Of a stretch of DNA of 64,000 nt, positions 54,211 through 60,754 are shown one piece after another. Within the stretch, counting starts at the first letter, position 1. Every line of letters begins with the position of its first letter. Below the pieces are notes generated by a model, which did not search any database, was not told where the DNA came from, and saw only the letters and a program-made list of their open reading frames with translations. Location of the stretch: positions 19,834 to 83,833 of the forward strand of contig JAOTTS010000008.1 of assembly GCA_029864335.1 (NCBI GenBank). The letters run 5' to 3'. Position numbers and translations under genes: made by a program. This DNA is from Candidatus Nitrosopumilus sp. GTDB taxonomy: Archaea; Thermoproteota; Nitrososphaeria; Nitrososphaerales; Nitrosopumilaceae.

Positions 54211-55007
54211 ATCTTTATTTGAATTTTATTTCTAGTCATTGCAACTGTTGCCATAATTCCTATAATGAGAATCATAACTGCAATTGTACTGAATTCTGGA
54301 ACTACATAAGTTCCAATAATTTCAACATCTGAATCTCCTTGTTCAAAATTAATTTTTATTACTCTTGAATCTGAATCTACTACCAATTCTTGGTATGGTA
54401 CTTCTATATCGTCTATGAGAATAATAAACTTGTCATCTTTACCGTCTTGTTTCTCTGCTCCTATGAACTCTCTAGGCAGTTCTAGTGTAATCATTCCTTC
54501 ATCTATTGCATCTATTTCTACAACCAATGCAAAATTTTCAGAATCTACTACCATATCTTTTACTGTTCCTCCCCTGATGGTGTATTCTACATCAAATGTC
54601 CCCTTATTTCCTGCATCTACTTCAAAATTGGTTGTAGTTTCAACTGCTTCTGATTTTGAAATGAATGAAAATGTACTTTCTGTAGTATGTTCTTGGTAAA
54701 ATGCTCTAATTGTATATTCCCCACTTTTTTTCCATACTCCTCCTTCAGCAATAATTATTTTTGTAAATGTTCCATCTTGACCAACCGTAATTTGTGCAAT
54801 CTCTATTATTGCACCTTCATGAACAATTTGTATTAAGACTGGTGTGTCTCCAATTACTGTATGAACATTACCAAAAATTACAATAGTGTCTCCTTCGTCA
54901 TAGTTACTATCATCAGTTTCAATAGATAGCAGAGATTCTTGTGCAAAAGCAGTTCCTGCAGAAATTATTAGTAATGGTAATAATGTATAAAAAATTCTAA
55001 ACTCCAC
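54207..55007 (-). CDS. PEFG-CTERM-type secreted protein, copy 1
   Basis: A 266-residue exported protein with N-terminal signal (FYTLLPLLIISAGTAFAQ). Two beta-rich Ig-like domains follow (ETDDSNYDEGDTIVIFGNVH, etc.). The C-terminal sorting signal is VVPEFSTIAVMILIIGIMA plus a basic tail. The signal is diverged (PEFS not PEFG) from its three neighbours. Likely attached at the cell surface; ligand unknown. A run of four such proteins spans 54.2-60.3 kb. Confidence 0.8.
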   Translation of the reverse strand: MEFRIFYTLLPLLIISAGTAFAQESLLSIETDDSNYDEGDTIVIFGNVHTVIGDTPVLIQIVHEGAIIEIAQITVGQDGTFTKIIIAEGGVWKKSGEYTIRAFYQEHTTESTFSFISKSEAVETTTNFEVDAGNKGTFDVEYTIRGGTVKDMVVDSENFALVVEIDAIDEGMITLELPREFIGAEKQDGKDDKFIILIDDIEVPYQELVVDSDSRVIKINFEQGDSDVEIIGTYVVPEFSTIAVMILIIGIMATVAMTRNKIQIKI

Positions 55008-55071
55008 AAGCTTTCAAATGCTCATTTGTATATTTTCTTTACTAATAAAAAATGAAAAAAGTTATGTGATT

Positions 55072-55947
55072 TTAGTATTTTGGTATAATACTAAGTCTTG
55101 ACTTTGCAGATACTACAATTATTGATATAATTGCTACTGCTAGAATCATGGCTGCAATTGTACCAAACTCTGGTATCACAAAGGTACCTATAATTTCAAT
55201 TTTCTCAGCACCTGCTAGGAACATGACTGTTACTTTGTTTCCGTCAATTTCAACATCATCCCATTGTTCTCCATCAACAAGTACCATGAAGATACCGTCT
55301 TGGACTTTTTTGGATGGTGTTACTGTTAATATTCCGTCATTTTTAGCGTCGATGTTAATGACAATTGATTTGTCATTAGTATTGAGAGTTGCACTCTTTA
55401 CTACTCCACCTGAAATGGTAAATGGTATGCATTGACCATTTGCAGCAATCTCATTAAGACCACATTTACTTGGAGTTGTAGGTTTTGCTGTAGTTGTTTC
55501 TCCACCTATTAGTTCAACTTTTGCACTGTTGCTTTTTTCAGCACTGCCATAGTTTACTTTAATGGTGTAAGTACCATTGTATTTCCACATTGCACCTGCT
55601 GTGTTTAATGTAGTCTCAAAACTCTTATCGTCTGCTACAGTAATTTGATTAACTGTAACAATTGAGTTAAGTGGACTCACAACAGTTACTGTGACTGGAT
55701 ATCCAGATGCTATATTTGCTACTTGGCCTTTTACCATAATTATCTCATTCTGATTGTAATCTGTTTTATCTGTCCAAACAGATATTGGAATTGCATTCAT
55801 CAAACTTTTCTTTGCTGATGCTTTGGCCTCATCCTGAGAACATCCTACACATGCTGGTGGAAGTTCTACCGCATATGCTGATGACATAGTTAAGGTACCG
55901 ACTGCAGTCAAAATGGCTAGTAGCGCGAACGACGTACGACTGTTCAT
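55072..55947 (-). CDS. PEFG-CTERM secreted protein, copy 2
   Basis: A 291-residue secreted protein: signal peptide, then PPACVGCSQDEAKASAKKSL, an Ig-like domain (SVWTDKTDYNQNEIIMVKGQ), a second beta domain, and the end VIPEFGTIAAMILAVAIISI. The last 35 residues are nearly identical to copies 3 and 4, also at the DNA level, whereas the rest differs. It has an insert with CGLNEIAANGQC. Confidence 0.82.
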   Translation of the reverse strand: MNSRTSFALLAILTAVGTLTMSSAYAVELPPACVGCSQDEAKASAKKSLMNAIPISVWTDKTDYNQNEIIMVKGQVANIASGYPVTVTVVSPLNSIVTVNQITVADDKSFETTLNTAGAMWKYNGTYTIKVNYGSAEKSNSAKVELIGGETTTAKPTTPSKCGLNEIAANGQCIPFTISGGVVKSATLNTNDKSIVINIDAKNDGILTVTPSKKVQDGIFMVLVDGEQWDDVEIDGNKVTVMFLAGAEKIEIIGTFVIPEFGTIAAMILAVAIISIIVVSAKSRLSIIPKY

Positions 55948-56009
55948 CTTGTTGCGAATTGAACCTATCTCTATTTATGTATATTTAAAAAGAGAAAAAA
56001 GTTGTGAAC

Positions 56010-56867
56010 TTAGTATTTTGGTATGATGCTAAGTCTTGACTTTGCAGATACTACAATTATCGAGATAATTGCTACTGCTAGAATCATGGCTGCGATTGTA
56101 CCAAATTCTGGAACTACGACTCCATCTTTGATATCGACTTCAGTTGAAGCGGTATATCTTGGATCGTCAAATTGTTTTGCACTTACAGTATAGAATCCAT
56201 TTTGTTTCCATAGTGGTCCACCAGTCGTGATTACTTTAGTAAATTCTCCATTGAGCATTGGTGATACTTGAGCAACAGATACTACATTTCCATTTGGTGC
56301 AGTTATGGTCAAAGTAACATCTTGACTTACTCTGTCAGTTGTACCTTCTATGTTGATTGTTGTAGATCCTATGACAGCATCTGCATAAATTTCAAGTCCT
56401 TTATCTGTTGCAACATTTGGAGTGACATATACTATTCCTGATTCCATGTTGGTTTCAGTCACAAGAGTTTTTTTTGCCATTCCGTTTGCAATTTCAACAA
56501 GCACCTTTAGTGTATACAATGAACTTTGCTGTGGGCTTTGCATAGCCTTGATTGTATAAAATCCATTTTCAGTCCATGTTGGACCTATTTTGAATTCAGT
56601 TGCAAATTCTCCATTGACATCTGGTGAAACTTGAGCAATTCCTACTACATTATTTCCACTTGGAGATGTCACTCTAAATGTAACGTCTGTAATTTTTGAA
56701 ATTGTTTTGCCTGTTACCATGATGGTATCTGAGTTTCTATCAGCTTTGGCCGTAATACTCATTCCTTGACTTTGAGCAAAAGCATCTTGTTGAATTGAGG
56801 TCATTGAAATTAATGACAATGCCATAAGGGCTATCGCCATTGATGTTGTAGAACGTTTAAAATTCAT
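56010..56867 (-). CDS. PEFG-CTERM secreted protein, copy 3
   Basis: A 285-residue secreted protein: signal peptide (IALMALSLISMTSIQQDAFA), two Ig-like repeats with the unit NVVGIAQVSPDVNGEFATEF / NVVSVAQVSPMLNGEFTKVI, and VVPEFGTIAAMILAVAIISI at the end. TATA-like sequence lies near 56900-56910, just outside the inverted repeat of the second transposon. The insertion leaves this promoter but replaces everything upstream. Confidence 0.82.
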   Translation of the reverse strand: MNFKRSTTSMAIALMALSLISMTSIQQDAFAQSQGMSITAKADRNSDTIMVTGKTISKITDVTFRVTSPSGNNVVGIAQVSPDVNGEFATEFKIGPTWTENGFYTIKAMQSPQQSSLYTLKVLVEIANGMAKKTLVTETNMESGIVYVTPNVATDKGLEIYADAVIGSTTINIEGTTDRVSQDVTLTITAPNGNVVSVAQVSPMLNGEFTKVITTGGPLWKQNGFYTVSAKQFDDPRYTASTEVDIKDGVVVPEFGTIAAMILAVAIISIIVVSAKSRLSIIPKY

Positions 56868-56905
56868 CCTAATTCAACTTCAGATATCTTGTTATTTATG
56901 TATAT

Positions 56906-56913
56906 TTAAAAAT
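56906..56913. repeat. Target-site duplication, left copy (second transposon)
   Basis: TTAAAAAT directly abuts the left inverted repeat and is repeated exactly at 59472-59479. An 8-bp duplication is typical of many DDE transposons. Confidence 0.85.
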
Positions 56914-56953
56914 GATTCTGTAAAGTTGGTGAGACTTGAATTGTAGATCTTCT
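56914..56953 (+). repeat. Left terminal inverted repeat (second transposon)
   Basis: Starts GATTCTGTAAAGTTGGTGAG and ends GATCTTCT. It is identical over 40 bp to the reverse of 59432-59471. Weaker matching continues inward to TCGAGACCTA (56964-56973). Confidence 0.92.
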
Positions 56954-57009
56954 CTTGTCAAATGTCGAGACCTATTGAAGTTCTTTTAATGTTGTATTAT
57001 TATAATTGC

Positions 57010-57092
57010 GCAGAGAGCGGGATTTGAACCCACGAATCCGGAAAGACCCTTGCTCATAAGGCAAGCACCATACCGAGCTAGGTTACCTCTGC
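57010..57092 (-). tRNA. Class II tRNA-like gene with apparent UAU anticodon
   Basis: Minus-strand cloverleaf: acceptor GCAGAGG/TCTCTGC, anticodon arm CTTGC-CTTATGA-GCAAG, 15-nt variable arm GGTCTTTCCGGATTC, T arm GTGGG-TTCAAAT-CCCGC; next base G, then CA. The long variable arm is a Leu/Ser feature, but the anticodon positions read UAU (Ile in the code), not a Leu or Ser triplet. A one-base change from CTTAAGA would give Leu(UAA). It lies inside a transposon, so it may be a captured, altered or pseudo-tRNA. Identity uncertain. Confidence 0.6.
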
Positions 57093-57128
57093 AAAAATAA
57101 CATCGTTTAATCAAAGTAATAAAGAAAT

Positions 57129-57227
57129 GCTCTAGGTGGGTCTTTCCGGAACCTTATGACCTAGAGCGTTTAATGTCTTAATTGTGATAGCGAATCACAG
57201 GGAAGACAACCCGACAGACTGACATTA
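57129..57227. ncRNA. Hairpin-rich noncoding region inside the transposon
   Basis: Hairpin 1: GCTCTAGGT (57129-57137) pairs with ACCTAGAGC (57159-57167). Its loop holds GGGTCTTTCCGGA and CCTTATGA, both also in the adjacent tRNA-like gene but in reverse order and on the opposite strand. Domain 2: TAATGTC (57171-57177) pairs with GACATTA (57221-57227), enclosing TGTGAT/ATCACA around a GCGA-type loop and a GGG/CCC hairpin. The nested pairing suggests a structured RNA, strand unknown. The rest of the gap to 57312 shows no gene. Confidence 0.45.
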
Positions 57228-57312
57228 TAATAATGAAGATAATCCTATTTAATCCTAGAGATTGAATTGCTCTATGCGTAATGATAAACACTATTAGTAC
57301 CGTATTGTACCA

Positions 57313-58425
57313 TTATCGTTTACTTGCATTTTGAATAATTGTAATCCATTTGTTTAATCCATTTACTTTAATTCCTGCCTTCTCACTTGGGGTCTTACCT
57401 TCAATCCCCATGTGAGAACGAATGAAATTATGATGGATCTGCATGCCTGTGATGATTGGGGAATCGTCAGTTTTTAGGGAACGCATTACTTTCTCACGAT
57501 CTCTGATTTCCCCATTAAGCCTCTCCATTTTGTTTGTATTTTTGTCTCCTTTGAAATGGATATGGCGTATGTGTTCTGTTTTCTCCTCAACGTATCTAGT
57601 CCACCATTCTTTTTTGTGGGCTTCCATGAAGTTTCTAGCTCCATCTGAAACTAATGTTTTGGGTTTCTTTCCTGCTACCTCTTGACTCTTTTTGAACAGT
57701 GGTCTGACATCCTGAGTGTATTTTGTGTTTGCAACCTGTGATGCAATCCAGAAACGACTGGAATCATCCAGCATTGCATAAAGATATTTTCTGTCTCCTT
57801 TGATTTTCAAGAATATTTCATCACAGTACCATTTTTCTGAAACTTGTGGAGTTATGGATTTGAGATAATCATCCATTAGTCCAATGTATTTTCTAATCCA
57901 GTTATGGATAGTCTGATGTGTAACCTTGACACCAAAGAGTTTCATGGAATCTGCAACATGACGTAATGATTCCCCGTTAAAGTACAGATTCATTGATGCA
58001 GTGATTGCTTGCGGCGTTGCTCGCATCTTCTCAAATCCTATGTTGATTGAGAATTTCTTCTTACAATCTTTGCATTGAAATGTCTGGATTGAATAATTCT
58101 TGTTTTTTCTCAATCCTTTCTTGATAACATTCTGAGATTCACAGAACTTGCAACAGCTAACATCAACTGGATTTATGATAACTTGTTCTTGTTTTGTTTC
58201 CTCTACTATCTTTCTTATTTGTAGACTGATTTCAAGCCCAATAGTATGTTTGCAGACAACTTTTCTAAACTTGGAATCTGGACATGAACAAACAAATCCT
58301 GATTCAGTGGATACAACATCATACCAGTTATCCGAACTTTGTGATTTTACCTTGTAGGAATAACTGTCAATTTTCTTAATCTGATCATCTGTGATCAACT
58401 GAGCTCGCTGTTCTCTAAAATTCAT
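57313..58425 (-). CDS. DDE transposase with N-terminal SWIM zinc finger
   Basis: A 370-residue protein. Residues about 35-65 are a SWIM finger (ESGFVCSCPDSKFRKVVCKH, CxC...CxH). A second zinc motif SCCKFCESQNVIKKGLRKNK with FQCKDCKKKFSIN follows. The IS6-like catalytic core has WYCDEIFLKIKGDRKYLYAM (first Asp), TLVSDGARNFMEAHK (second Asp) and KMERLNGEIRDREKVMR (Glu). The combination is unusual for simple insertion sequences. It is likely the mover of the surrounding element. Confidence 0.9.
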   Translation of the reverse strand: MNFREQRAQLITDDQIKKIDSYSYKVKSQSSDNWYDVVSTESGFVCSCPDSKFRKVVCKHTIGLEISLQIRKIVEETKQEQVIINPVDVSCCKFCESQNVIKKGLRKNKNYSIQTFQCKDCKKKFSINIGFEKMRATPQAITASMNLYFNGESLRHVADSMKLFGVKVTHQTIHNWIRKYIGLMDDYLKSITPQVSEKWYCDEIFLKIKGDRKYLYAMLDDSSRFWIASQVANTKYTQDVRPLFKKSQEVAGKKPKTLVSDGARNFMEAHKKEWWTRYVEEKTEHIRHIHFKGDKNTNKMERLNGEIRDREKVMRSLKTDDSPIITGMQIHHNFIRSHMGIEGKTPSEKAGIKVNGLNKWITIIQNASKR

Positions 58426-58429
58426 GTAT

Positions 58430-58478
58430 TATATTATACGTACGTATATTTATGTATATTGTTAAGCGTACGTATGAT
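58430..58478. promoter_or_regulatory. Palindromic operator upstream of the transposase
   Basis: TATACGTACGTATA (about 58434-58447) is a 14-bp palindrome. A second GCGTACGTATGA site lies near 58466-58477, about 30 bp away. Both share the CGTACGTA core and sit just upstream of the transposase start, suggesting autoregulation, perhaps by the RHH-like product of the element. Inferred. Confidence 0.45.
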
Positions 58479-58508
58479 TTTTATACGATATGAAAATTAT
58501 ATTAGATA

Positions 58509-58676
58509 TTGACCAGATGGAAGAAAAATCAGAAAGAATTTTCTGTTAAACTTACTTTTGATGGAGCTAACAGTACAATATGTAGAGTGCCAAAACCAAT
58601 AATTGAATTTTTAGGGAAACCTGAAAATCTAAAGTTTGTAATTCGTGGTAAAGGTATTGTCGTAACTAGTGATTAA
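58509..58676 (+). CDS. Small protein, possible AbrB-like DNA-binding fold (55 residues)
   Basis: From TTG 58509 to TAA 58676: KEFSVKLTFDGANSTICRVP, KPIIEFLGKPENLKF and VIRGKGIVVTS. The strand-rich pattern resembles a SpoVT/AbrB swapped-hairpin, but I cannot confirm. No ATG is in frame, so the start is uncertain. It converges on the RHH-like gene with 12 bp between, reminiscent of small regulator/antitoxin genes in mobile elements. Confidence 0.5.
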   Translation: MTRWKKNQKEFSVKLTFDGANSTICRVPKPIIEFLGKPENLKFVIRGKGIVVTSD

Positions 58677-58688
58677 GAATTATAAAAA

Positions 58689-58901
58689 TTAAGAATAAGA
58701 AATTGTCGGGGTGGATGTAATTGATGAGATACTGACATTATCATATGTTCGGTTAGTAGCTTTCAAGTTTTTTCTAGAATCAACATACTCGTTGATAGCT
58801 TCTGTAACAGCTTTACTTGTTGCTTGATTTGGCTTACATTCAATCAACGTTTTTACTGTTTCTTTCTTCAATGTTACGGTAATGTAGGCATCTGCTGGCA
58901 T
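58689..58901 (-). CDS. Ribbon-helix-helix-like small protein (70 residues)
   Basis: MPADAYITVTLKKETVKTLI opens with a beta strand followed by two helices (QATSKAVTEAINEYVDSRK), as in RHH DNA-binding proteins, then a Ser/Thr-rich tail. It is a candidate regulator of the transposon. Divergent from the DUF3467-like gene. Confidence 0.6.
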   Translation of the reverse strand: MPADAYITVTLKKETVKTLIECKPNQATSKAVTEAINEYVDSRKNLKATNRTYDNVSISSITSTPTISYS

Positions 58902-58980
58902 CTTTGATCGTAATATTATATGATAAACAAACTTATATCAGTTACTATTATACCGTATTCAAGGACAGAAATAACGTAAA

Positions 58981-59316
58981 ATGACAACAATTCCAGACAT
59001 AGAAATAGAAGAACATCCTAACTACCGAACTATTCATGTTGATGGCATACTTGGTCATTTCAAAGGTATGTACATGGAAGCAGTATTGTACTCTGACGAG
59101 ATTAAGGCTATGAAAGCACTCTCTCAAGCACAATTAGCACCCGAAAAAACATCAATCAAAAGAACATTGGAATGTAGGTTAATCATAGATCCATTTGAGG
59201 CAAAAATAATTGCAAATTGGCTCAATGCTAACATACAGACATACGAAAAACAGTTTGGACGTATTCCATCACCTGAAGAATATCAAGCTAAATCTGGTAA
59301 AAAAGAAGGTCAATGA
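58981..59316 (+). CDS. DUF3467-like protein, transposon passenger
   Basis: A 111-residue protein: EEHPNYRTIHVDGILGHFKG, then CRLIIDPFEAKIIANWLNAN and IQTYEKQFGRIPSPEE. This matches DUF3467-type proteins in layout (a beta sandwich then a helix with the Y-E-x-x-F/G-x-I ending). Activity is unknown. It lies within the inverted repeats of the second transposon, near the right end. Confidence 0.6.
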   Translation: MTTIPDIEIEEHPNYRTIHVDGILGHFKGMYMEAVLYSDEIKAMKALSQAQLAPEKTSIKRTLECRLIIDPFEAKIIANWLNANIQTYEKQFGRIPSPEEYQAKSGKKEGQ

Positions 59317-59431
59317 ATACAGGGATGAATTGAGATTCATGTTAGTTTGTAGAAGGACAAACGTGAACTCACATCCTTATTTTTTTCAGAACAAATCCTA
59401 CATAACCCTTTAGGTCTCGATACTTTACACT

Positions 59432-59471
59432 AGAAGATCTACAATTCAAGTCTCACCAACTTTACAGAATC
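59432..59471 (-). repeat. Right terminal inverted repeat (second transposon)
   Basis: Reverse complement of 56914-56953, identical over 40 bp. Followed by the duplicated TTAAAAAT at 59472-59479. Confidence 0.92.
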
Positions 59472-59479
59472 TTAAAAAT
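59472..59479. repeat. Target-site duplication, right copy (second transposon)
   Basis: TTAAAAAT, identical to 56906-56913. Confidence 0.85.
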
Positions 59480-59496
59480 AGAAAAAAAGATGAAAT

Positions 59497-60327
59497 TTAG
59501 TATTTTGGTATAATGCTAAGTCTTGACTTTGCAGATACTGCAATTATCGAGATAATTGCTACTGCTAGAATCATGGCTGCGATTGTACCAAATTCTGGAA
59601 CTACAAATGTACCGATTATTTCGATCTCTTCAGCTCCTGCTGGAAATGCTATGGTGAGAACTCTGTTTGTTGCTGATGTTGTTTCATCAAAGTCTACTTC
59701 TTCTCCATCAATTAAGACAAAGAAATCGTCATCTTCATTATTCATTGTTGCATCCAACACAGATCTTGGGATTGTCAGGGTTAGTGAACCATCATTTGTT
59801 GCATCAATAGATACAATGAGTGAATTTGCTTCCACATCAGGCATGATACTTAATAGTTTTCCACCTGTAATTGTGTATCTTATTAAATCACTAGAGCCTT
59901 CAACTGCAACTGTTTTGTCAGTTACATTAGAACTGTCTTTAGGTGGAATCATTGTAGATCCTCCAAATTCAAATGATGTTGTTGCTATACGATTTTGGGT
60001 TCCATATGTGACTTCAACTGTATAAGTTCCAGCTGTCCTCATTGTTCCACCAGCAGTAATTTCAGTACTGAATTTTTTATCAACACCAACTGTCAGTTGA
60101 GCAAGAGCAACAATTGCATTGTCGTTCTTAACTATCACACTTACTGGAGTGCCAGAATACATGTCTCTCACTTCACCTGTTACTAGAATTGTTTCACCTT
60201 CTGAATATGATGATTTGTCCGTAGTAACAACAATCGAGTTTTGTATTTGTCCAAATGCTGGTGTCATACCAATACTTGCAATCAAAATTGCAGATAAGGC
60301 AAACACCGCTAGATGAGCTTTCATCAA
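59497..60327 (-). CDS. PEFG-CTERM secreted protein, copy 4
   Basis: A 276-residue exported protein: signal peptide (HLAVFALSAILIASIGMTPA), Ig-like domain VVTTDKSSYSEGETILVTGE, a second beta domain with acidic NNEDDDFFVLIDGEEVDFDE, and the end VVPEFGTIAAMILAVAIISI. Its last 110 bases are almost identical to copy 3, which lies on the other side of the transposon. It may have been adjacent to copy 3 before the insertion. Divergent from rpoH. Confidence 0.82.
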   Translation of the reverse strand: MMKAHLAVFALSAILIASIGMTPAFGQIQNSIVVTTDKSSYSEGETILVTGEVRDMYSGTPVSVIVKNDNAIVALAQLTVGVDKKFSTEITAGGTMRTAGTYTVEVTYGTQNRIATTSFEFGGSTMIPPKDSSNVTDKTVAVEGSSDLIRYTITGGKLLSIMPDVEANSLIVSIDATNDGSLTLTIPRSVLDATMNNEDDDFFVLIDGEEVDFDETTSATNRVLTIAFPAGAEEIEIIGTFVVPEFGTIAAMILAVAIISIIAVSAKSRLSIIPKY

Positions 60328-60502
60328 TTTTAGGCGAAAAATTCTGCTATTTAAGGTTGCGATAAAATTTATTGACTAAAAAGAAAAAACACAATCTCTG
60401 CCGAATTTCAGATTAGATATATATTAACCCGAGCGTGAGTTTTTGACAGTTTGTGTGTATTATTTACCGTTACATTTAATGTTCTACGTGGAGGTTTTAT
60501 AG

Positions 60503-60754
60503 ATGGCGACTAAAAAAAATCAAGTTCTAGTCCCTGATCATATCTATGTCCCAAAACACGAGATTATTTCAAAACAAGAAGCTGAAGACGTTTTGAAAAA
60601 ATACAATTGTAAACCTACAGAATTACCTTTAATCTTTGTAAACGATCCTGCAATTTTAGGACTAGGAATAAAACCCGGTGATATGATAAAGATTACCAGA
60701 AAAAGTCCAACTGCTGGTGAGAGTCTCTATTATAGATACGTGGTGGAAGTATAA
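60503..60754 (+). CDS. rpoH: RNA polymerase subunit H (Rpb5 C-terminal homolog)
   Basis: An 83-residue subunit: VLVPDHIYVPKHEIISKQEA, NCKPTELPLIFVNDPAILG, and KPGDMIKITRKSPTAGESLY. A strong ribosome-binding site GGAGGT (60490-60495) precedes ATG 60503, and a TATA-like ATATATTAA lies further upstream near 60417. It shares one base with the rpoB start (TAATG), marking the usual archaeal rpoH-rpoB operon. Confidence 0.95.
   Translation: MATKKNQVLVPDHIYVPKHEIISKQEAEDVLKKYNCKPTELPLIFVNDPAILGLGIKPGDMIKITRKSPTAGESLYYRYVVEV

Larger units (their letters stand above)
56914..59471. mobile_element. Transposon with SWIM-finger DDE transposase, tRNA-like gene and passenger genes (2.56 kb)
   Basis: Bounded by perfect 40-bp inverted repeats (56914-56953, 59432-59471), partly matching for another 20 bp inward, and an exact 8-bp duplication TTAAAAAT. 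It holds, left to right, a class II tRNA-like gene (-), a hairpin-rich noncoding region, a DDE transposase (-), a small plus-strand gene, an RHH-like gene (-) and a DUF3467-like gene (+). It separates PEFG-CTERM genes 3 and 4. Passenger genes in so small an element are unusual. Confidence 0.85.

Noticed and set aside
57010..57092. tRNA-Met on the plus strand (loop CTCATAA)
   Set aside because: The T arm and acceptor order only make sense on the minus strand; the CAT there is a mirror coincidence.
57183..57224. C/D-box guide RNA
   Set aside because: A CTGA box is present, but no good C box (RTGATGA) with proper spacing or terminal stem was found.
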